NCBI GenBank assembly: GCA_017744285.1
Contig: JAGIBP010000001.1
Coordinates: 62,001 to 126,000 of the forward strand
Reading direction: 5' to 3'
Source: Variovorax sp.
GTDB taxonomy: Bacteria; Pseudomonadota; Gammaproteobacteria; Burkholderiales; Burkholderiaceae_C
Length of the DNA: 64,000 nucleotides
In this document: one piece after another, positions 52,436-61,607 of the stretch
How the letters are laid out: each line of letters starts with the position of its first letter
Position numbering within the stretch: position 1 is the first letter of the stretch
Program-made: the position numbers and the translations under genes
The notes under the pieces: generated by a model
Database searches by the model: none
What the model was told of the DNA's origin: nothing
The model's input: the letters and a program-made list of their open reading frames with translations, nothing else

Positions 52436-52993
52436 ATGACCACGCGATTCACCCTGGAACAACTCAATGGCTGCGCACCTGAGTTCTTCTGCGCCGCTCT
52501 GGCGGAGATCTGGGAACATGCGCCCTGGGTGGCACGCGGCGTCGTTCACAAGCGCCCATTTGCCACCGTCGAAGCCTTGCACATGGCGATGGTGGCGGTG
52601 GTGGCCGCGCAGGACGTGCCCGCGCGCATCGCCTTCTATGCCGGACACCCGGAGCTTGCGGGTGAGGACGCCCGCAGGGGCACGATGACCGAGGCGTCTG
52701 TCGCCGAGCAAGGAACGCTTTCCCTGGCCCGGCTGGACGAACGCGAGGCCGAGCGCTGGAACGCGCTCAACCGAGCCTACCGCCTGCGTTTCGGCTTCCC
52801 CTTCATCCTCTGCATTCGTCGCCACACGCGGGAGTCCGCCTTGGAGGCCTTCGAGCGGCGCCTGCAGCACGAGCGCGCCACTGAACTGACCACTGCGCTC
52901 GACGAGATCGCCGCCATCGCCCGCATGCGGCTGGACCGTCTTGTGTCGGAAGCCTTCCACGCCACCACCCCCGGCGAATCCATTCCTTCCTGA
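52436..52993 (+). CDS. uraD: 2-oxo-4-hydroxy-4-carboxy-5-ureidoimidazoline (OHCU) decarboxylase
   Basis: 185 residues. 'FTLEQLNGCAPEFFCAALAE', 'FYAGHPELAG' (catalytic His71) and 'RFGFPFILCIRRHTRES' are the family hallmarks. It decarboxylates OHCU to S-allantoin in purine breakdown. ATG 52436 fits the family start; ATG 52403 is possible. No other uric acid pathway gene (uricase, HIU hydrolase, allantoinase) is in the window, so either those lie elsewhere or it has an adapted role. Confidence 0.88.
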   Translation: MTTRFTLEQLNGCAPEFFCAALAEIWEHAPWVARGVVHKRPFATVEALHMAMVAVVAAQDVPARIAFYAGHPELAGEDARRGTMTEASVAEQGTLSLARLDEREAERWNALNRAYRLRFGFPFILCIRRHTRESALEAFERRLQHERATELTTALDEIAAIARMRLDRLVSEAFHATTPGESIPS

Positions 52994-53012
52994 TCTATCA
53001 CCGGAGCTTCTC

Positions 53013-53993
53013 ATGGACACTCAACGAAGAACTTCTCTCCTGGCGTGCGCGCTGGGGCTGTTGGTCGCAACCGTGCCTGCTCGCGCCCAGGGGACCTATC
53101 CCGACCACCCTGTGAAGCTCATCGTGGCGTTGCCCGCAGGCGGTGGGGTGGACATCATTGCGCGCATGGTCGGCCAGAAGCTGGCCGCCGTCACCGGGCA
53201 GCCTTTCGTGGTGGACAACCGGGCCGGCGCTTCTGGCCGCATCGGTCTGCCCACGGTCGCGAAGGCCGCCCCGGATGGCTACACGTTGATGGCCTCGCCC
53301 GCTTCTTTCCTGACCACCAACAAGAGCATCTTCAAAGAGCTGCCTTATGACCCGCAGGCTGACTTTGCGCCCATTACCAAGCTGGCCAACCAATCGATGG
53401 TGCTGGTGGTCAAAGACAAAGAGAAGTTTGCCAGCGCCGGAGCGCTTCTATCCGCAGCCAAGGCCAGGCCCGGCAGTTTGAACTACGCCACCTCGGGTGA
53501 CGGCAGCCCGCAGCACCTGGCCGCGCTGATGTTCGAGACACGCGCACAGGTGCGCATGACCCACGTGCCCTACAAGGGCGGTGCATTGGCCATCAACGAC
53601 CTGTTGGGTGGCAATGTCGACTTGCTGTTTGCGCCACTGCCAGAGGCGCTGCCGTACCTCAAGTCCGGGAAACTGACCGCGCTGGCGCTGATGAGCGACA
53701 AGCGCTCGGCGCTGATTCCAGACACGCCCACGATGCGTGAAGCAGGCATCCCCAACATGGTCATGCAAACCTGGATCGGCTTGCTCGCGCCGGCCAACAC
53801 CCCGCGCCCCGTGGTGAACCAACTGAACCGCCAAGTGCATGCCATCTTGCAGAGCGAGGATGTGAAGAAGCAACTGCACGACATCGGCATGGACGCGGCG
53901 CCCACCACGCCCGAGCAGTTCCAGCAAACCATTGCACAGGAGATTGCGCTGCATGCGGAGCTTGTGAAGGCTTCAGGGCTTGAACCGCAGTAG
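53013..53993 (+). CDS. Bug/TctC-family solute receptor
   Basis: 326 residues with a signal peptide (about 1-25, ending ARAQG). Family motifs are 'IVALPAGGGVDIIARMVG', 'FVVDNRAGASGRIG' and 'VPYKGGALAINDLLGGNV'. ATG 53013 follows CCGGAG. It is 19 bp after uraD and likely in the same operon, so its ligand may be a purine breakdown acid. No membrane partners nearby. Confidence 0.9.
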   Translation: MDTQRRTSLLACALGLLVATVPARAQGTYPDHPVKLIVALPAGGGVDIIARMVGQKLAAVTGQPFVVDNRAGASGRIGLPTVAKAAPDGYTLMASPASFLTTNKSIFKELPYDPQADFAPITKLANQSMVLVVKDKEKFASAGALLSAAKARPGSLNYATSGDGSPQHLAALMFETRAQVRMTHVPYKGGALAINDLLGGNVDLLFAPLPEALPYLKSGKLTALALMSDKRSALIPDTPTMREAGIPNMVMQTWIGLLAPANTPRPVVNQLNRQVHAILQSEDVKKQLHDIGMDAAPTTPEQFQQTIAQEIALHAELVKASGLEPQ

Positions 53994-54096
53994 GCGCGAC
54001 ATGGTGCCTCGGCCCTGAGCTCCCTGGCTTCGGGCGCTACTGGAAGCTTCATTGCGTTCCTGCAGGCAGCGCATTGAAGCGCGGCCGCGCAGACTC

Positions 54097-54876
54097 TCAG
54101 ACGAGACCAGGATAGGTCCCCCCATCGACCTGCACGTTCTGCCCCGAGATGAACGCGGCCAGGTCGCTGCAAAGGTAGGCGCAGGCGGAAGCGAATTCCT
54201 CCGGCGTGCCGAAGCGCTTGGCTGCAATGGTGTTGCTGATCGCCCGGCGCGCCTCGTCGAGCGAAACGCCATCGAGCTTCGCGCGGCGCTCGATCATGAA
54301 CTTCTGCCGTCCCGTGTCGATCCGCTCCGGCAGGAGGTTGTTGATCGTGACGTTGTCCGCCGCCACGTCCCGCGACACCGCCTTGCAGAACGCCGTGAGC
54401 CCGGCGCGTGCGGTGGTGGACAGCGACATGTGAACGAAGGGCGCCTTCACCATGGCCGAGGTGATGTTCACCACGCGGCCGAACTGGCGCGCGCGCATCC
54501 CGGGCACGAACGCCTGGATCAGTGCGATCGGCGCGAGCATGTTCGATTCGACGGCGGCGAGCCAGTCCTCGCGCCGGAAGTCCGCCCAGTTTCCCGGCGG
54601 CGGGCCGGCGTTGTTGTTCACCAGGATGTCCGGGTCGGGGCACGCCGCGATGATCCGCTCGCGGCCGGCCACCGTGTTCAGGTCCGCCGCGATGATCGAG
54701 ACCTTGGCGCCGGTGCGTTCCCGAAGCCGCTGCGCGGCCTGCTCCAGCGCCTGCGCATCGCGCCCGTTGATCGTCACCTCGCAGCCCTCCTGCGCCAGGG
54801 CCGTGGCGCACGCCAGGCCCAGCCCCTTGGACGAAGCGCACACCAGGGCGCGTCGTCCGGCGATTCCGAGATCCAT
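54097..54876 (-). CDS. SDR-family protein with altered catalytic residues
   Basis: 259 residues. The cofactor motif 'ALVCASSKGLGLACATAL' and 'ILVNNNAGPPPG' are SDR-like, and Ser140 ('NITSAM') is kept. Where Tyr and Lys of the YxxxK motif should be, there are Ser153 and Arg157 ('MSLSTTARAGLTAF'). A branch of FabG-like proteins with this change is known, of unclear activity. ATG 54876 fits the fold start. It follows the amidohydrolase gene by 14 bp on the same strand. Confidence 0.85.
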   Translation of the reverse strand: MDLGIAGRRALVCASSKGLGLACATALAQEGCEVTINGRDAQALEQAAQRLRERTGAKVSIIAADLNTVAGRERIIAACPDPDILVNNNAGPPPGNWADFRREDWLAAVESNMLAPIALIQAFVPGMRARQFGRVVNITSAMVKAPFVHMSLSTTARAGLTAFCKAVSRDVAADNVTINNLLPERIDTGRQKFMIERRAKLDGVSLDEARRAISNTIAAKRFGTPEEFASACAYLCSDLAAFISGQNVQVDGGTYPGLV

Positions 54877-54890
54877 GCTGCCTCTCCTGC

Positions 54891-55751
54891 CTATCGGCCG
54901 TCCCAGCGCAGCCAGGCGCACAGCGCCTCGCCGAGCACCAGGGCCTTCTCGCGTTCCGACAGGAAGGGCATGTGGTCGGTCACGAGCGCCACGCCCTCCC
55001 TGTAGCCGACGCCGTACTTGCCCAACTGGCGCGACAGATCGGTGCCCCAGAAGCAGCGCTGCGCACCGAAGGCGTCCACGAGCTGCTTCACGTACGGCAT
55101 CACGTTGGCGAAGGGATACTTCTCCGTGGAGAAGCTCGGAATGTTCGAGATCTTCACGGCCACGTTCGGATAGCGGGCAAGCGCCGCCGTCGCATCGATG
55201 AAGGGGGCGATCTTGTCGTCGGTCGTGTTGCCGAGGATGCCCATGTGGTCCACCGCGATCCGGAGGCCCGGATGCTTCTCGGCGATGCTGGCCAGCTTGT
55301 CCTTGTGATGCGGGATGAGCATCATCACCGGGATGTCGTTCTCCTCCGCATAGGGCCAGAACCAGTCGGCCGTGCCGTCATGGATCCAGTCGCGCTCGAC
55401 CTCGAAGCTGAAGGTGAGGCGCACGCCGGCCACCGCTGGCTCGCTGCGCAGCGACCGCAGCATCGCCTTGGCCTCCTCGGGCCGGTCGACCGGAATGCGC
55501 GTCATGATCCGGAAGCGGTCAGGGAAGCGGCGCCACGCCTGCAAAGCGACGTCGATGCGATCGCGGTCCCACGTGGGCGGCACGATGACGGCGCGGTGGA
55601 TGCCGGCCTCGTCCATCTTGCCGATCAGGAAATCGGGGCCCAGCGTGGTCAGGTGCCCCATATGGCGCAGGCGCGCCTGCCCGCCTGGGATCCAGGGGCG
55701 GTCGGGGGTCTCGTCACCCCAGAGGTGCACTTGGGAGTCGGCAATCATCAT
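54891..55751 (-). CDS. Amidohydrolase-2 family TIM-barrel hydrolase
   Basis: 286 residues. The N-terminal motif is 'ADSQVHLWGD' (Gln-x-His form of the metal site), with 'LRIAVDHMGILG' and 'CFWGTDLSRQLG' later, matching PF04909 lactone hydrolases/decarboxylases. It sits between the broken quinone-oxidoreductase gene and the SDR gene, all downstream of an IclR regulator, as in aromatic or furan-type breakdown clusters. Substrate unknown. Confidence 0.85.
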   Translation of the reverse strand: MMIADSQVHLWGDETPDRPWIPGGQARLRHMGHLTTLGPDFLIGKMDEAGIHRAVIVPPTWDRDRIDVALQAWRRFPDRFRIMTRIPVDRPEEAKAMLRSLRSEPAVAGVRLTFSFEVERDWIHDGTADWFWPYAEENDIPVMMLIPHHKDKLASIAEKHPGLRIAVDHMGILGNTTDDKIAPFIDATAALARYPNVAVKISNIPSFSTEKYPFANVMPYVKQLVDAFGAQRCFWGTDLSRQLGKYGVGYREGVALVTDHMPFLSEREKALVLGEALCAWLRWDGR

Positions 55752-55778
55752 CTTCGAGAAGTCCTTGCGTTGAATGGA

Positions 55779-56767
55779 TCAGGGCACCAGCACGATCTTG
55801 CCGAGCAGATCCGGCGTGGCGAGAAGGCGGTGCGCTTCCACGGCCTCCCGCAAGGCGAAGCAGCGCGGCGCAGGCGGACGGATGCGGCCGTCGGCCAGCA
55901 GGTCGATCGCGCCTTGCATCAGCTCGCGGCGTCGAGCCGGCTCATGGTCCAGCACGTGCACCGAGTAGCAGCGAACGGCCACGCTGCGATCGAGCCGCTT
56001 GCGCAGCGCCGCGACCAGGTTCTCTTCCGGAATGCCCTGCAGCACGTTGTATGAAAGGAGCGTGCCGCGCGCAGCGAGAAGATCGAGCTGCGGCACGAAG
56101 CCCGGGCCGCCCACGTGGTCGAACACCATGTCGACACCGCGCCCCGCGGTGATCGCCAGCACGGCCTCCCGCAGGTCGCCGCTGCCACGCCGGTGGACGT
56201 GGTGCGCACCGGCCTCCCTGGCATAGGCGCACTTGGCCTCCGAGCCGGCCACCGCGATCACCTCGATGCCGTGCGCGGCCGCCGTCTGCACGAGCGCGAT
56301 GCCGACGCCGCCGGCCGCAGCCTGCACGACGATCGACCGCGGCGCCGGCGAGCCGGAATCGAACAACATGCCCATCGCGAGCTGGTAGTTGCCCATGCTC
56401 GCCGCGGCGAGCGGGTCCACCGAAGACGGCAGCACGAACAGCGCTTCGGCGGGAACGCAGATCTTCTCGGCGTAGCAGCCGCCGCGCCGCGTCAACTCGC
56501 GCGAGCTGACCAGCACCCGCTGGCCGACTTTCAGGCCGTGGCGACCGGGTCCGAGCGACTCGACGACCCCCACCATCTCGTTGCCGGGAATGGCGGGCAG
56601 CGGTGGCATCCACGGGTAGACGCCGGTGCGGATCATCACGTCGGGCTTGCCACGCCGATGACTTCGGCCCGCACGATGGCGTCACCGGGCCCGGGTTGCG
56701 GGTCCGGCAGGTCCACGCAGTGCAACACCTCGGGGCCGCCCGTGCGATGGATCTGGATCGCTTTCAT
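55779..56767 (-). pseudogene. Quinone oxidoreductase-type MDR dehydrogenase, frameshifted
   Basis: The main frame (55779-56639, 286 residues) covers 'MPPLPAIPGNEMVGVVESLG' to 'DLLGKIVLVP' and includes the NADPH motif 'VVQAAAGGVGIALVQTA'. The missing first 43 residues ('MKAIQIHRTGGPEVLH...RAEVIGVASPT') are read in another frame starting at ATG 56767. A single missing C (plus strand) near 56650 explains it: one extra base would restore 'VIGVGKPDVMIRTGVY'. Intact length would be 329 residues, the normal size. Either a true frameshift or a sequence error. Codon use is otherwise coding-like. Confidence 0.8.
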
Positions 56768-56864
56768 CGTTGGCTGGTAGCGCTGGTCAAGGAGCGTGCG
56801 ACTTTAGCGCCGGGCTCGCCGTGCCGACAACCACGGGCCGCGCCAAACGTCCACATTCTGGACG

Positions 56865-57662
56865 TTAGCGCGAGCGCCTGGCTTCCAGTTCGCTGCGCCG
56901 GCGCGCGATCCGCCGCGCGGTGTCGCGCAGCGCGGCGACGACCATGGCCAACCGGCCGTCCGACAGTCGGTCCGCCATCGCGGCGACCGTGACCGCCGCG
57001 AGCGCCTTTCCTTGCTCGTCGAGCAGGGGCACCGACACCGCGCTGGTGTTCGGCACGACGCCGCTCGGCGCCCATGCGTAGCCGAGGGCCCGCGCCTCGG
57101 CCACGCGCGCCTGCAAGCCCGCCACCGTCAACCCGAGACGGGCCATGCGGCGCGCGTTCCCGCTGGCGAGTGCCGTCGCCTCGGCAGGCGGCAGGCTGGC
57201 GAGCATCACCACCCCCGCCACGCCCACGCCCAGCGGGCGGCGCACGCCGGTTTCCGTCGCGAGCACCTGGATCGGGTAGTTTCCGGTCACGCGATCGATC
57301 GCAACGCTGTCGGCGCCCTGGCGAATGGTGAGGAACACCGTGTCCCCGACCTTGGCGGCGAGTTCATGCAGAAAGGGCTCGGCGATGCCGCGGATCGGGA
57401 AGCGGTTGCCTCGCGCCATGCCCAGCAGCGCGAGCTCGGCGCCCACGCGATAGCGACGGGTCTCCTCATCCTGCTCGACCACGCCCTCCTCGCGCAGCAC
57501 CTGCAACATGCGGTGAACCGTGGGGCGGTTGAGGCCCGTTCCGGCCACCAGGTCGACCAATCGAATCCCGCGCTCCTGGGTCTCGGCGACCAGGCGCAGC
57601 ACGGCAATGGCGCGACGCAGGCTTTGCGCGCCCTGGGTCGCGGTCTTGGACTCAGCGTCCAT
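56865..57662 (-). CDS. IclR-family transcriptional regulator
   Basis: 265 residues from ATG 57662. The N-terminal HTH has 'SLRRAIAVLRLVAETQERG' and 'GLNRPTVHRMLQVLREEG'; the effector domain has 'FLTIRQGADSVAIDRV' and 'RRPLGVGVAGVVMLA'. IclR proteins control aromatic catabolism genes. It lies 97 bp upstream of the MDR gene on the same strand and is divergent from a Bug receptor gene, so it may control both sides. Confidence 0.9.
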   Translation of the reverse strand: MDAESKTATQGAQSLRRAIAVLRLVAETQERGIRLVDLVAGTGLNRPTVHRMLQVLREEGVVEQDEETRRYRVGAELALLGMARGNRFPIRGIAEPFLHELAAKVGDTVFLTIRQGADSVAIDRVTGNYPIQVLATETGVRRPLGVGVAGVVMLASLPPAEATALASGNARRMARLGLTVAGLQARVAEARALGYAWAPSGVVPNTSAVSVPLLDEQGKALAAVTVAAMADRLSDGRLAMVVAALRDTARRIARRRSELEARRSR

Positions 57663-57765
57663 GTTGTGGACTTTCTTGCACGGCCCGGATTGTAGGTGGC
57701 AAGCTGGCGATTTAGAGTCTTCCGGCGCCGCCTTCCGCGCACCGATGGACCGAGAGACAACACGC

Positions 57766-58773
57766 ATGAATCCCCACGACATCCGCTTCGCCGCCCCCTT
57801 GAATCCGGGCCGGCGCGCTTTCATGGTCTTCGCTGCCGGCGCGGCCACCCTCCCCCGCATGAGCCTCGCGCAGGAGGACTACCCGCAGCGCTCGATCCGG
57901 CTGCTGGTGGGCTTCGCTGCCGGCGGCACACCGGATTCGATCGCCCGCACGATCGCCGAGTCGGTGTCCCGGTCGATCGGCCAGCCCATCGTGGTGGACA
58001 ACCGCGCCGGCGCCAACGGGATGATCGCGGCGCAGGCGCTCGCCAAGGCCGCACCGGACGGCTACACGCTGCTGCTCACCACGCCCTCGCTGGTGATCAA
58101 TCCGAGCATGTACAAGAAGGTGCCGTATGACCTGGACCGCGAGATCCTGCCGATCACCGACGTGGCGCAGGGCGACGGCTACCTGCTGGTGGTCAGCCCC
58201 GCGACAGGCGTGGACACGGTTCCCAGGTTCATCGAGTACGCCAGGCGCAACCGCCCGGTCAGCTTCTCCTCGCCCGGCATCGGCAACACCCTGCACCTCG
58301 CGGCGGAAACGTTCGCCGACCGCGCCGGCATCGAGATCACCCATGTGCCGTACAAGGGGGCCGCGCCGGCGCTGAATGCGGTGCTGTCCGGCGAGGTGCA
58401 GGCCATGTTCATTCCGCCTACCGTGGCGGTCAACCACGTCAAGGCCGGCAAGCTCAGGGCCCTGGGTTTCACGAGCGCCAAGCGCTGGTCCGAGTTGCCG
58501 AACGTGCCCACGATCGCCGAATCCCTGCCGGGGTTCACCTTCGACAGCGGCTGGCACGCGCTCTTCGCGCCGGCCGGAACGCCTGCCTCCATCGTGGCGC
58601 GCCTCAACGCCGAGTTCCGCAAGGCGCTGGAGGTGCCGGAGGTGCGCAGCTTCCTCGTCCAGGGCGGGTACGAGCCCTCGGGGCGATCGCAGGCGGAGTT
58701 CGCCGCCTTCGTGCGCTCCGAAGCACGGCGCTACGCCGAGATCGTGCGCGCGGCGAAGATCACGCCGGAGTGA
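57766..58773 (+). CDS. Bug/TctC-family solute receptor
   Basis: 335 residues. The signal peptide ends near 'MSLAQE' (about residue 43), with a 'GRRAFMVFAAGAATLP' core. Motifs are 'LVGFAAGGTPDSIARTIAE', 'IVVDNRAGANGMIAAQAL' and 'VPYKGAAPALNAVLSGEV'. ATG 57766 has GAGAG upstream; ATG 57745 is seven codons earlier. It starts 103 bp from the divergent IclR gene. Fourth orphan receptor of this type in the window. Confidence 0.9.
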   Translation: MNPHDIRFAAPLNPGRRAFMVFAAGAATLPRMSLAQEDYPQRSIRLLVGFAAGGTPDSIARTIAESVSRSIGQPIVVDNRAGANGMIAAQALAKAAPDGYTLLLTTPSLVINPSMYKKVPYDLDREILPITDVAQGDGYLLVVSPATGVDTVPRFIEYARRNRPVSFSSPGIGNTLHLAAETFADRAGIEITHVPYKGAAPALNAVLSGEVQAMFIPPTVAVNHVKAGKLRALGFTSAKRWSELPNVPTIAESLPGFTFDSGWHALFAPAGTPASIVARLNAEFRKALEVPEVRSFLVQGGYEPSGRSQAEFAAFVRSEARRYAEIVRAAKITPE

Positions 58774-58824
58774 CGAACGCCGGCGCCGATAACATCGCCT
58801 ATTCGCCCACCCCAGTCCACGACC

Positions 58825-60069
58825 TTGGCCACCAAAGCTCCCCGCGACGACGCGGCAGCACCCGCGCAATCTTCCACCGAAGGCGAACATCGCGGCTGCG
58901 CTCTCGAAGTCCTCGGCGCCTTCTTGAAACTGGGCCTGACATCCTTCGGCGGTCCGGTGGCTCACCTCGGCTACTTCCGCGCGGAGATCGTCGATCGTCG
59001 GCGGTGGCTCGACGATCGCAGCTACACCGACCTGGTGGCGCTTTGCCAGTTCCTGCCCGGCCCCGCCAGCAGCCAGGTGGGCATGGCGCTTGGCATGGCA
59101 CGCGCCGGATGGCTGGGCGCGGTGGCCGCGTGGTGCGGCTTCACGCTGCCTTCCGCGGTCGCCCTGATCGCCTTCGCCTACGGCATTTCGCGCTGGGGCG
59201 CGCTCGCGAACAGCGGCGCGGTGCACGGGCTGAAGGTGGCCGCTGTCGCCGTGGTGGCACAGGCGGTCTGGGGCATGGCCAAGAACCTCTGTCCTGATCG
59301 TGCGCGCGCCGCCATGGCAGTCATCGCAGCGTTACTCGTCCTCGCGCTGCCGAATACGGTTTCCCAGATCTCGGCGATCGCCCTGGGCGGCCTGTTCGGA
59401 TGGCGAGTCGTGAAGCTGCCGCGCCAACAGCCTGTTGCGCATCGGGGCTTCGGCGTTTCGAAGACCGCGGGCGCCATCGCCTTGACGCTGTTCGTGGTGC
59501 TCCTGATCGGACTGCCCCTGGTGGCACTCGCTACGCAGTCCTTGCTGTGGAACATCGTGGCCGGCATCTACCGCGCTGGTGCCCTCGTGTTCGGCGGCGG
59601 CCACGTCGTGCTGCCTTTGCTGCAGGCGACGGTGGTGCCTGCCGGCGTCATATCGAACGAGCAATTCCTCGCAGGCTACGGGGCCGCGCAAGCCGTGCCT
59701 GGCCCTCTCTTCAGTTTCGCGGCGTACCTGGGCGCCGTCATGCATGGCCCGCTCTCGGGCTGGAGCGGCGGCCTGGCCTTGCTCATCCTGATTTTCGTGC
59801 CGGCGTTCCTGCTGGTCTTCGGGGCGCTGCCGTTCTGGGATGCGTTGCGCCAGCGCGATGGCGTGCAGTCCGCCATGGCAGGGGTGAATGCCGCTGTCGT
59901 CGGGATCCTGCTGGCAGCGCTCTACGACCCCGTATGGACGAGCGCGATCCATGGTCGCGCGGACTTCGCCGTCGCACTGGCGGCATTCGCGTTGCTGGTC
60001 TATGCGCGCATCTCGCCATTGCTGGTCGTCCTCCTTGCGGCGGCCGCCGGATGGGCGATTCTGGGATGA
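58825..60069 (+). CDS. chrA: Second ChrA-type chromate transporter
   Basis: 414 residues starting at TTG 58825 (no fitting ATG upstream of the conserved part). The two CHR halves have 'LGLTSFGGPVAHLGYFRAE' and 'ALVFGGGHVVLPLLQATVV', with PGP motifs 'CQFLPGPASSQVGMALG' and 'AQAVPGPLFSFAAYLG'. It differs widely from the protein at 45357 and has the 'GGPVAHLG' and 'GGGHVVLP' forms of the more common ChrA group. No chrB next to it. Confidence 0.9.
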   Translation: MATKAPRDDAAAPAQSSTEGEHRGCALEVLGAFLKLGLTSFGGPVAHLGYFRAEIVDRRRWLDDRSYTDLVALCQFLPGPASSQVGMALGMARAGWLGAVAAWCGFTLPSAVALIAFAYGISRWGALANSGAVHGLKVAAVAVVAQAVWGMAKNLCPDRARAAMAVIAALLVLALPNTVSQISAIALGGLFGWRVVKLPRQQPVAHRGFGVSKTAGAIALTLFVVLLIGLPLVALATQSLLWNIVAGIYRAGALVFGGGHVVLPLLQATVVPAGVISNEQFLAGYGAAQAVPGPLFSFAAYLGAVMHGPLSGWSGGLALLILIFVPAFLLVFGALPFWDALRQRDGVQSAMAGVNAAVVGILLAALYDPVWTSAIHGRADFAVALAAFALLVYARISPLLVVLLAAAAGWAILG

Positions 60070-60112
60070 CCTGAGCCTCGCGCGGGCGTCGGAATGACCT
60101 TTCAACCCGTGC

Positions 60113-60625
60113 TCAGACAAGCTCCAGAAGAAGCTCATCCAGGCGCTCCAAGGTCGACGTCAGGCCTTCCTTCAATCCCATCTGCATGACTTGCCGGAGT
60201 GCTTCGGGCGACGCGTAGGACACCACTGTCTCGACCAGGGTGTGCGGCGCGCCCGCTGCCGACGGGTCCGAGAAGGCGACATGCCACCGGGACCGGGGAA
60301 GCGCGGGATTCAATTCGCCGGTTGCGTCGCAGAAGCCGTCGAGCGACGTGTAGCTGTCGATCGGACGAATGGTCTGGTAATCCATGCGTCCCCAGTATTC
60401 CTGGCCATGGGGCTCGACCATTGCGTAGTGCCAATGCCCGCCTTCACTGAAGTCCATGAACTTGGTCTTCGTGGTCAATGGCTTCGGCGCGAACCACCGG
60501 TCGAGCAGTTCGCTTTGGGTGTAGCAGTTCCAGACCAGTTGACGTCTTGCCGCAAACTTTCTCTTGATCGTGATGGTGTTCTTTTCCTCGTCCACCAGGA
60601 ATTCGAATTGAACGTCAGCTTTCAC
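60113..60625 (-). CDS. SRPBCC (AHSA1-like) domain protein
   Basis: 170 residues. 'ITIKRKFAARRQLVWNCYT', 'LLDRWFAPKP' and 'GGHWHYAMVEPHGQEYWG' are the pattern of AHSA1/START-like proteins; 'MQMGLKEGLTSTLERLDELL' forms the C-terminal helix. GTG 60625 is the start, with GAAGAAG upstream. Such genes usually follow an ArsR regulator; none is here. Ligand and function unknown. Confidence 0.82.
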   Translation of the reverse strand: MKADVQFEFLVDEEKNTITIKRKFAARRQLVWNCYTQSELLDRWFAPKPLTTKTKFMDFSEGGHWHYAMVEPHGQEYWGRMDYQTIRPIDSYTSLDGFCDATGELNPALPRSRWHVAFSDPSAAGAPHTLVETVVSYASPEALRQVMQMGLKEGLTSTLERLDELLLELV

Positions 60626-60727
60626 CTTCTTCGCCTTTCAGGGTAGTTAACAGGTCATCGGGATTTCGGTTGCGGTTTGCCTGGCGGTGCGTCGTTCTTC
60701 GAACGACTTGTCGGCAACGCCCAGGTC

Positions 60728-61489
60728 TCAGGCGCTGAGCCCGCCATCGATCACGATGTCGGCGCCGGTCACGAAGCTCGCGCCGGGACTGGCCAAGTAC
60801 GCGACCATGCTGGCGACTTCATCGGGCCGGCCATAGCGGCCCACCGCGATGCCGGGGCCCACGAGCTTGGCCGCTTCACCGTTCGCGGGGTTCAGGTCGG
60901 TGTCGGTCGGGCCAGGGTGCACGGTGTTGACCGTGATGCCGCGCGGGCCCAGGTCGCGCACCAGGCTGCGGTTGAAGCCGGCCACCGCGCCCTTGGTCAG
61001 CGTGTAGAGCGAGGCGCCCCCGAACACCGCATAGCGCGTCATCGAGCTGCCGATGTGCACGATGCGCCCGCCTGCCTTCATGACACGCGCCGCCTCCTGC
61101 GTGGCGACGAACACGCCGGTCACGTTCACGGCGAGCATGCGCTCGTAGTCTTCGAAGGGAATCTGCTCGATGGGCGCCCACTGCGCGATCCCGGCGTTGT
61201 TGACCAGGATGTCCAGTGCGCCGAAGGCGTCCGCGGTTCGCGCGACGGCCCCACGCACTGCGGCCGGGTCGCCCGCGTCGGCCTCGATGGCCAGCGCGCG
61301 GCCGCCGGATGCCTCGATCCGGGCGACCACTTCTTGCGCCCTCGCCGGCGACGCGTGGTAGGTGATGGCCACTTTCGCGCCATCGGCCGCAAGCCTGCGC
61401 GCGATCGCTGCGCCAATGGAGCGTGAGCCGCCGGTGACGAGAGCGGACTTGCCGGCCAGGGGAAGGGACTCGTTGCTGTTGCTTTGCAT
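60728..61489 (-). CDS. SDR-family oxidoreductase
   Basis: 253 residues with a normal catalytic set: 'LVTGGSRSIGAAIARRL', 'ILVNNAGIAQW', Ser in 'HIGSSMTRYA' and 'YTLTKGAVAGFNRSL' (YxxxK). The likely reaction is NAD(P)H-dependent reduction of a small ketone or aldehyde. It is divergent from a LysR gene 118 bp away, with an inverted repeat between them, so it is the probable target of that regulator. Confidence 0.9.
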   Translation of the reverse strand: MQSNSNESLPLAGKSALVTGGSRSIGAAIARRLAADGAKVAITYHASPARAQEVVARIEASGGRALAIEADAGDPAAVRGAVARTADAFGALDILVNNAGIAQWAPIEQIPFEDYERMLAVNVTGVFVATQEAARVMKAGGRIVHIGSSMTRYAVFGGASLYTLTKGAVAGFNRSLVRDLGPRGITVNTVHPGPTDTDLNPANGEAAKLVGPGIAVGRYGRPDEVASMVAYLASPGASFVTGADIVIDGGLSA

Positions 61490-61546
61490 GATGTTCAGGA
61501 GAGCTCGTTGGTGTGTGGACGCAGCGGATGGTGGGCGTCGAATTGC

Positions 61547-61564
61547 TTCTCGGGTAGCCGAGAA
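61547..61564. promoter_or_regulatory. Inverted repeat between SDR and LysR genes
   Basis: TTCTCGG (61547-61553) and CCGAGAA (61558-61564) are perfect seven-base arms four bases apart. It lies midway between the divergent starts, 57 bp from the SDR gene and 43 bp from the LysR gene. Probable LysR operator. Confidence 0.6.
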
Positions 61565-61607
61565 TCGGTGGAATCTTTTTCAAGCAACCGTTGAAGGTGT
61601 GCCGGCC

